Assembly (NCBI GenBank): GCA_024280135.1
Contig: JAJRQS010000097.1
Location: 1-11,837, forward strand
DNA from: Bacteroidota bacterium
Lineage (GTDB): Bacteria; Bacteroidota; Bacteroidia; Chitinophagales; Saprospiraceae
Length of the DNA stretch: 11,837 nt
Direction: 5' to 3'
Made by a program: the position numbers and the translations under genes. Under the pieces are notes generated by a model. It ran no database searches. It was not told where the DNA came from and was given only the letters and a program-made list of their open reading frames with translations. How positions within the stretch are numbered: position 1 is the first letter of the stretch; every line of letters starts with the position of its first letter. Shown here piece after piece: positions 6,803 through 11,837 of the stretch.

Positions 6803-7999
6803 TTATCCATACATCCCATCCACTCGCTTTTGAGTTAGAACCTTATAGAATTGAAAGAAAAAGATAAAGAAAGTGAGTACCCAAAAGAGCATGGCAACTC
6901 CAACGAGTTGAACATAGTATTGCATAAAGAAAATAGGTAAAACAACTCTAAATACAACAGCACCTATTAGCGAGTAAAAAATCCATCGTGTCGCGTGAAT
7001 CTCTTCCATAATATTTCGTCCAGTATGTCCAAAACTAACCCTTGTCATCATTGCCAATGTAATCAAACCAATACCGCCTACCGTAAACAGGTGGGTCGTG
7101 AGAAGCGGCGAAAAAACACCCACATATTCTAGTGCTTTTAGTAGAAAAACAAAGGTTAAGAAGAAATAGGAAACATACAAAGACCAAATTAAATGTCTTG
7201 TCCAAATGCCTTTTTGATACCAGTCGTATAGTCGCAATAGGTTGAAAATCAATAAAGTAAGTGCAAGACCGAAAGCTAATTCTTGCTGTTTAAAAAATAC
7301 TTCATTTATTGAAAATACTAAAAAGATGGGAATGAGTACCTTGTCTAAGAAGGCTCTATTCTTTATCGGTTTTTTTGGCCGCAAGGCACTATTAATAAAA
7401 TTAGGAATGAGTCTTCGTGTAAAAATAAAAATCAAATTTAGTACTAAAAATAGGCTGAGATAGATCACTTGTCTAGGCATCATCGGAATCACTTGAAAGG
7501 CGCTTAGATAGTATAGAACATTAAGCAATAACAAGACGGATAAAATAATCCATACCGGCCATTGTTTGGTGAGCTTACGGCGCAGTATCGGTGCGGCAAT
7601 AACAAGCACAAGTAAAAGCCCAAATACAATATCCCCAAAAGCTTGGAAGTAGGCAAGTGGAGTAGTGATTGGTGGAATTCGACCGGTTACCCAGAAGACA
7701 ATTAACGCCAAAAGAAGTGGTCCATCTGCTGTTTGTTGGCGTGTCCAATTACGAACTGCAGTCAATAGAAAGCCAGCGATCACTGCTAAAGAATAGCCAT
7801 AAATCATCTCATGCGCGTGCCACAAACTTCCTCCAGAATGTACAAAAGGAATAGACCATTGAAACAAATATATACCTCCCCAGAGCACCATGACAAAAAT
7901 AGCATAAGCCGATGCTAATAAAAAGAAAGGGCGAAATCCTGTTTGTAAAAAAGGGTTGTCAGTCGTTTTTTTGAAGGGTTCGAGTCCGATGCTGAGCAT
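6803..7999 (-). CDS. NnrS family haem/copper membrane protein
   Basis: NnrS proteins are polytopic membrane proteins with haem and copper, linked to nitric oxide or nitrosative stress tolerance and often found near denitrification genes. The 398-residue product has about twelve hydrophobic segments and the family signatures: GFRPFFLLASAYA (21-33), WHAHEMIYGY (60-69), AGFLLTAVRNWT (75-86), THLFTVGGIG (302-311) and RVSFGHTGRN (320-329). The conserved His residues of WHAHEM, THLFTVG and GHTGR are all present. The ATG at 7999 is 13 bp after the ZIP stop. A small AT-only inverted repeat, ATATT-AGT-AATAT, overlaps the start codon, which may be chance. No nitrite or NO reductase is in the window, so the NO link rests on the family alone. 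A role tied to metal supply from the ZIP neighbour is inference. Confidence 0.92.
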   Translation of the reverse strand: MLSIGLEPFKKTTDNPFLQTGFRPFFLLASAYAIFVMVLWGGIYLFQWSIPFVHSGGSLWHAHEMIYGYSLAVIAGFLLTAVRNWTRQQTADGPLLLALIVFWVTGRIPPITTPLAYFQAFGDIVFGLLLVLVIAAPILRRKLTKQWPVWIILSVLLLLNVLYYLSAFQVIPMMPRQVIYLSLFLVLNLIFIFTRRLIPNFINSALRPKKPIKNRAFLDKVLIPIFLVFSINEVFFKQQELAFGLALTLLIFNLLRLYDWYQKGIWTRHLIWSLYVSYFFLTFVFLLKALEYVGVFSPLLTTHLFTVGGIGLITLAMMTRVSFGHTGRNIMEEIHATRWIFYSLIGAVVFRVVLPIFFMQYYVQLVGVAMLFWVLTFFIFFFQFYKVLTQKRVDGMYG

Positions 8000-8012
8000 A
8001 TTACTAATATTT

Positions 8013-8735
8013 TTAGGTGACCATGTAGGCTAAAAAGAAGCCTAAAAGTATCGTACCCATTTTGAGGAGAGAGAATTGGTGGTGTGTGCCAGCATCGTTA
8101 TCATTTTCAAAAAGAATTAAAGTTGAAATATGAAAAAATGCTCCAATTAAAATAGCTAAAAAGATGCGCATCACTGCTGGATCTGCTTGATATAAACTAC
8201 CAAACCATGCTCCTAAGGGCGACATCAAAGCAAATAGTATGAGTATAGTAATTACTTTTATTTGACTTAAACCATTGGTAACCAATAGAATACTCAAAGC
8301 AAATGCAGCAGGTGCTTTATGGAGAATAATCGCCCAAAACAAGTTATCATGATGTGCCTGTTCATGAATGTGTACGCCTGCTATCGGCAAGCCTTCCAAA
8401 AATGCATGAAGGCTCAAGCCTATTAATACTTGATAGACATAGACCATATTATGGTCATGATTATGGGTGTGTATGTGTCCATGTTCGACTCCCTTGCTTA
8501 GGTATTCAAAACTAACCTGAAGTAAAAAACCAACCAGTAACCAGATCCCAATTTTTGGTGCAGCGTCTATATACAGGGTGGGCAGTAAACTCATTGCGGT
8601 AATACCTAAAATATAAGCACCCGTAAAACTCAAGGCAAAGGGAAGGAAATGCTTTCGGCTTGAACCAAAAAAAAGTCCTCCCAATCCTCCAAAGAAGACC
8701 ACTCCTATTAAAGTCAAATATTGCCAAATCTCCAT
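8013..8735 (-). CDS. ZIP family divalent metal transporter
   Basis: ZIP proteins bring Zn2+, Fe2+ or similar ions into the cytoplasm through an eight-helix fold. The 240-residue product has about seven to eight membrane segments and a His-rich cytosolic-type loop, HGHIHTHNHDH (85-95), between helices 3 and 4. Helix 4 carries the signature SLHAFLEGLPIAG (108-120), with His110 and Glu114 as likely ligands. In helix 5 the usual HExPxE pattern is HKAPAA (139-144), so His139 is kept but the acidic ligands are replaced by Lys and Ala. It starts 2 bp after the PAP2 stop and lies 13 bp before the NnrS gene, so it is the middle of an operon. Metal specificity cannot be told. Confidence 0.88.
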   Translation of the reverse strand: MEIWQYLTLIGVVFFGGLGGLFFGSSRKHFLPFALSFTGAYILGITAMSLLPTLYIDAAPKIGIWLLVGFLLQVSFEYLSKGVEHGHIHTHNHDHNMVYVYQVLIGLSLHAFLEGLPIAGVHIHEQAHHDNLFWAIILHKAPAAFALSILLVTNGLSQIKVITILILFALMSPLGAWFGSLYQADPAVMRIFLAILIGAFFHISTLILFENDNDAGTHHQFSLLKMGTILLGFFLAYMVT

Positions 8736-8737
8736 TG

Positions 8738-9304
8738 CTACTCCGCTATTCTATTTGAGAAAAAATCGTATATCCATGCCATCAACAAGGCATAACTGGT
8801 GCCGACCAAAGCACCGCCCAAAATATCCAGCGGATAATGCACGCCTACATATACTTGCGCAAAACTGATGGTAGAAGCCCAAAATAATAACAGTACTTTT
8901 ACCCATCGGTATCGCTTAAAAATAGTGAATATTAAGAACACCGCAACAGCAAAATGGTTGGCGGCATGGGAAGAAGTAAAGCTATACCCACTTCCACAGT
9001 GCACTCGTACTTGAATATGCTCCAAATTTGAGATTTCATGACAAGGCCTAGGACGTTGTACGGTCTTTTTGATAAGCTCACTACTCGTTAAATCAGTCAT
9101 TGCCACTGTAACCAATAATAGAAATAAAAAATACCACCTTTGTGCCTTTAGGTTCAGAATAGCATAGGATATCACGAAAAGATAAAGCGGTATCCAAACT
9201 AATTTTTCACGAAAAATAGGTAGTACATAGTCGAAAAAGCTATTGGCCCATTCAGAGTTGATGAGTTCAAAAAGATAGCGATCAAATTCTAGTAAGTTTC
9301 CCAT
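8738..9304 (-). CDS. PAP2-family membrane phosphatase
   Basis: PAP2 enzymes remove phosphate from membrane lipids such as phosphatidic acid or undecaprenyl pyrophosphate, with the active site on the outer face of the inner membrane. The 188-residue product has about five to six membrane segments. All three motifs are seen: KX6RP as K79-X6-R86-P87 (KKTVQRPRP), the PSGH-type motif as TSSH (110-113, His113), and the third motif as AQVYVGVHYPLD (149-160) with His156 and Asp160. The Arg usual in motif 3 is Gln150 here, a change I believe recurs in Bacteroidota homologues. Which lipid it acts on is not visible. The ATG at 9304 lies 5 nt after a hairpin, and the next gene starts 2 bp after the stop. 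No -7 box is seen upstream, so it may be read through from the large gene before it. Confidence 0.88.
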   Translation of the reverse strand: MGNLLEFDRYLFELINSEWANSFFDYVLPIFREKLVWIPLYLFVISYAILNLKAQRWYFLFLLLVTVAMTDLTSSELIKKTVQRPRPCHEISNLEHIQVRVHCGSGYSFTSSHAANHFAVAVFLIFTIFKRYRWVKVLLLFWASTISFAQVYVGVHYPLDILGGALVGTSYALLMAWIYDFFSNRIAE

Positions 9305-9308
9305 AGTC

Positions 9309-9396
9309 CGTCCTTCGGACGTTTATTTGCACTTCGTGCGTTTATGTTGTCCTACGGACGTTATGTACGCTTTGCGCGTTTATGTGTCCTTCGGAC
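9309..9396. repeat. Tandem array of five about 19-bp mini-hairpin units
   Basis: Five short inverted repeats start at 9310, 9329, 9349, 9367 and 9386, so the period is 18-20 bp. On the plus strand they read GTCC-TTC-GGAC, GCAC-TTC-GTGC, GTCC-TAC-GGAC, (A)CGC-TTT-GCGC and GTCC-TTC-GGAC. Each of the first four is followed by a linker close to GTTTATGT. The stem bases differ between units but remain complementary, which points to selection on pairing rather than on sequence. No T-run follows any unit on the minus strand, so they are not intrinsic terminators. The array fills the gap between the large repeat-protein gene and the PAP2 gene. I do not recognise it as a named element. Confidence 0.75.
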
Positions 9397-9397
9397 G

Positions 9398-9430
9398 TTG
9401 CACGTACGATAAACGCGACCGCAGGTGCAA
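9398..9430. repeat. Inverted repeat TTGCAC / GTGCAA beside the hairpin array
   Basis: TTGCAC (9398-9403) and GTGCAA (9425-9430) flank 21 nt that contain GATAAACG, the linker of the neighbouring array in reverse orientation. The right arm ends 4 nt past the stop of the large repeat-protein gene. It may be a divergent or inverted sixth unit that caps the array. No T-run follows it on the minus strand. Confidence 0.4.
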
Positions 9431-9434
9431 GCAT

Positions 9435-11837
9435 CTATCTCAACAAAGTAACATCCCCTTTTACTAATTTAATACTACCATCTGGTGATTTTAAACGCAT
9501 CGCAAAAGGATAAGCATCAGAAGGCATCTCTTTTTCTTTGAAAGTGCCATCCCAGCCTTTGAAAGGGCTAGTGCCTTCATAAATTAGCTGACCCCATCTG
9601 TTAAATACTTGTAGGCTTTCAAATTCATATCCCTCTATGATGACGGGTCTGAAAGTTTCATTGATGCCATCTCCATTAGGCGTAAATGCATTGGGTATTT
9701 CATACTTAATGGGTAAGACGACGATTTGAATATTAGGTGTATATTCACAACCTTCTGGTGTAATTAAGGTCGCCGTAATATTATCAATAGGGCCATCAGA
9801 TGCATTTACAGAAAGGGTAGAACCACTGCCTCCCACTACATTTCCATTTTGTGTCCATTTGAAAACAGGGTTAGATAAACTAGGGCTAACAGAAGCTGAA
9901 ATGTTGATGGTTTCACTTGCATAGACCGTATCGTTTTCGGCCGTTAGCAATACAGTATAATAAGGATAGACTGTAATGTCTTTCGAAGCCATTAATACAC
10001 AGCCGTCTCCATAGGTGTATGTTACAGTATAAGTTGTTGGGACTGAAGGTTCAACGGTAATATTTTGACCATCAAGATTGCCCGGCGACCATGAATAAGT
10101 TCCAGTACCATTTGTTACTGCAGAAAGCAATATAGGGAATCCAGGACAAATGCCATCTGGGCTTTCTATCGTGACATTGTCATCTGCAACGTGAACGGTA
10201 ATACTTTCAGTAGTAGTACAATCCCCATTAGATATTTCAACGGTGTAGGTATAAGTTTGAGTAGGCGTAACAGTCGGTTGGGCGTTAGTGGTTGCCGTGA
10301 AACTAGGGTCATCTGAAGTCCAAGAGTAAGTATAGGCAGGGTTGTTACTTTCGTTCAAAGTAATAGACTCTCCAGGACATAGATTATTATCTGCAGGGAA
10401 CTGAATAGTCGGCGTGTCCTTAATAACTATGGTTGCCGTCTCAGAAGCAGGGCAATTTTGATTTTTGAGTTTTACCTCATAAGTGATGGTCGAATTTGGC
10501 GTCGCAATTGGATTGGGACATTCGGTACAAGATAAGCCTGACTCGGGTGACCATTCAAATTCATCACCATCTGGAGAAGTCGCATTTAATTGAACATCCT
10601 CGCCTCTACAGATAGTCATTTTATCCTGTGTAACGGTAATGTCTGCTGGCTTATCTACATTTAAGGTGATGGTTTCCATATCTATACAGACACCATTCTT
10701 TGTTGTCCGAGTATAGGTAATCGTATCTTGTGTAAGTACGACTAAATTAAAATTATTAGCATCAGAAAGCAGTCCTGACATAGGCGACCATTGATGGGTT
10801 ATATTGGGATAATCCTCTAATTTATACCCTTGAGAGAATAAGGAAACAGTATCACCTGGGCAATACGGATCTTTAAATGGAACGGCTTGTAAGGGTAGGG
10901 TAGGCAGCGAATCAATCTGAATAAAAACGGAATCATGTAAAGCACATGCCCCTAAATCTAAGGTTGCGACGTACAATCCAGACGTCTTGGGTTTAGCGGT
11001 AACGATACTATCGGTAAGGCTGCTTAATGTTCCATTATTAGGAAGCCAAGATAATCCCATGCCATCGTTAGAATTTTGCGCAAGCAACTTAGTCGAGTCA
11101 GGAGCACAAAGAAAAACAGTATCAACATTGTTCATGCTGGGCAATTGTACAATATTCAATTTGGCTGGGAGTACTGTAACTAGGACAGTCTGTTGGGTAG
11201 TACAGTATCCATTTTCACTAGTAGAGGTTAATGTATATCCTGTTGTACCTACATTAGGAGTTGCAATGGGATCCGAAATGTCACTTTGGTCTAATGTGTT
11301 CGATGGATTCCATTGGTAAGTTGTAGTCGTAAATTGAATATCATTGGCTAATTTAACACTTTGACCCTGACAAATAGTGGTGTCTCCTATGAGGGTAGGT
11401 TCTGTAAATTCATCTACTTGAATGTTTACAGTATCTGAAGCTGTACATCCAAATTTTTCGATAGAAACGATATATTGGTTTGTGAAAAAGGGTGACACTT
11501 CTTGGTTCTGAAGGGTCGGATCATTAAAAGAAAAGAAAGGTGACCAATTATATACAGGGTCTGCAATAGTCGCATTCGCAGACAATTGTACCGTATCTCC
11601 TTGGCAGATTTCAGTGTCTGAAGCCGTGATGCTTACAGTTACATCCACTAATTCCAAATACACCGAATCTTTATCTTGACACGTTCCAGCAATACCTGTT
11701 ACGACTACCCAACCGCTTGTAGTGGGGGTAGCATTTGGGTTAGAGGTGGAAGGATTATCAAGTATTTCGGAAGGAGACCATAAATAAAGGTTGGCGCCAG
11801 TGGCTTCTAGTTGTACGGTTGCAGTAGCACATACTTG
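9435..11837 (-). CDS. Large secreted repeat protein with C-terminal gliding-motility-associated (CHU_C) domain, 3' part only
   Basis: The frame is open from 11837 to a TAG at 9435-9437, giving 800 residues of the C-terminal part; the start is upstream of the window. A GTG at 11663 is inside the open frame and is not a credible start. The last 89 residues (712-800) form a CHU_C-type domain: YEIPNAFTPNGDGINETFRP, LQVFNRWGQLIYE, FKGWDGTFK, PSDAYPFAMRLKSPDG, KGDVTLLR. In Bacteroidota this domain marks proteins exported by the type IX secretion system. Before it lie about nine Ig/PKD-like repeats of roughly 75-85 residues. Each starts near an (I/L/Y)C-x-G-(D/E/Q) motif and has a YxWSP-like strand and a second Cys near the end. 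An adhesin or surface-structure role is likely but not shown. No catalytic domain is visible in this part. Confidence 0.9.
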   Translation of the reverse strand, partial: QVCATATVQLEATGANLYLWSPSEILDNPSTSNPNATPTTSGWVVVTGIAGTCQDKDSVYLELVDVTVSITASDTEICQGDTVQLSANATIADPVYNWSPFFSFNDPTLQNQEVSPFFTNQYIVSIEKFGCTASDTVNIQVDEFTEPTLIGDTTICQGQSVKLANDIQFTTTTYQWNPSNTLDQSDISDPIATPNVGTTGYTLTSTSENGYCTTQQTVLVTVLPAKLNIVQLPSMNNVDTVFLCAPDSTKLLAQNSNDGMGLSWLPNNGTLSSLTDSIVTAKPKTSGLYVATLDLGACALHDSVFIQIDSLPTLPLQAVPFKDPYCPGDTVSLFSQGYKLEDYPNITHQWSPMSGLLSDANNFNLVVLTQDTITYTRTTKNGVCIDMETITLNVDKPADITVTQDKMTICRGEDVQLNATSPDGDEFEWSPESGLSCTECPNPIATPNSTITYEVKLKNQNCPASETATIVIKDTPTIQFPADNNLCPGESITLNESNNPAYTYSWTSDDPSFTATTNAQPTVTPTQTYTYTVEISNGDCTTTESITVHVADDNVTIESPDGICPGFPILLSAVTNGTGTYSWSPGNLDGQNITVEPSVPTTYTVTYTYGDGCVLMASKDITVYPYYTVLLTAENDTVYASETINISASVSPSLSNPVFKWTQNGNVVGGSGSTLSVNASDGPIDNITATLITPEGCEYTPNIQIVVLPIKYEIPNAFTPNGDGINETFRPVIIEGYEFESLQVFNRWGQLIYEGTSPFKGWDGTFKEKEMPSDAYPFAMRLKSPDGSIKLVKGDVTLLR
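9705..11837 (-). repeat. Coding tandem repeats: about nine Cys-paired Ig/PKD-like domains
   Basis: The repeated block can be followed by its first Cys motif: QVCATA (partial, at the window edge), EICQGD, TICQGQ, FLCAPD, PYCPGD, TICRGE, NLCPGE and GICPGF. The last repeat has VYASE, with no Cys. Each domain with a first Cys has a partner Cys near its end (for example FGCTASD, GYCTTQ, GACALHD, GVCIDM, QNCPAS, GDCTTT, DGCVLM), so a disulfide in each domain is likely in the exported protein. One domain has an extra SCTECP motif. Sequence identity between repeats is low, so they are old rather than recently duplicated. Confidence 0.8.

Noticed and set aside
9309..9396. CRISPR array
   Set aside because: The units are only about 19 bp, mostly hairpin, with near-constant 7-9 nt linkers in place of unique spacers, and there are no cas genes.
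9309..9430. Intrinsic terminator of the large repeat-protein gene
   Set aside because: None of the hairpins is followed by a T-rich run on the minus strand.
11661..11663. GTG as start codon of the large repeat protein
   Set aside because: The frame stays open for 58 more codons to the window edge, and these contain another Ig-like repeat, so the GTG is an internal Val.

Overview
The window looks like chromosomal DNA from a member of the Bacteroidota, perhaps a Saprospiria/Lewinella-type organism (this finer placement is inference). The evidence is a gliding-motility-associated (CHU_C-type) C-terminal domain on a large secreted repeat protein, a subtilase with the Asp/Asn-rich insert common in that group, a perfect Bacteroidota-type -7 box (TATCTTTG) upstream of infC, AT-rich spacers and little use of Shine-Dalgarno sequences. 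Every gene I can support lies on the minus strand, so the window is described from high to low coordinates in transcription order.

11837-9435 holds the last 800 codons of a secreted multidomain protein: about nine Cys-containing Ig/PKD-like repeats ending in a C-terminal CHU_C-type sorting domain. The 130-bp gap after it carries an unusual array of five about 19-bp units, each a mini-hairpin, plus a larger inverted repeat. 9304-6803 is a tight three-gene cluster: a PAP2-family phosphatase, a ZIP-family metal transporter and an NnrS-family haem/copper membrane protein, with gaps of 2 and 13 bp. 6629-5077 is a two-gene CoA-metabolism operon: a hotdog acyl-CoA thioesterase and a CaiB/BaiF-type CoA-transferase, 2 bp apart.

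5076-4629 is a 448-bp non-coding stretch with three small hairpins that look like a REP-type element, and two inverted repeats just upstream of clpC. 4628-2070 is clpC, the Hsp100 unfoldase, followed by a strong intrinsic terminator. 1747-1157 is infC (translation initiation factor IF-3). It has no ATG start, has its own promoter and a leader with two hairpins, and is separated from the rpmI-rplT genes that normally follow it. 993-1 is the first 331 codons of a secreted subtilisin-like protease in which the catalytic Asp appears to be Glu.

Most of the window is ordinary housekeeping and envelope gene content. I do not see a clear new defence or mobile system. The features most worth following are the hairpin array at 9309-9396, the infC leader with its non-canonical start, the Asp-to-Glu change in the subtilase, and the inverted repeats in front of clpC.
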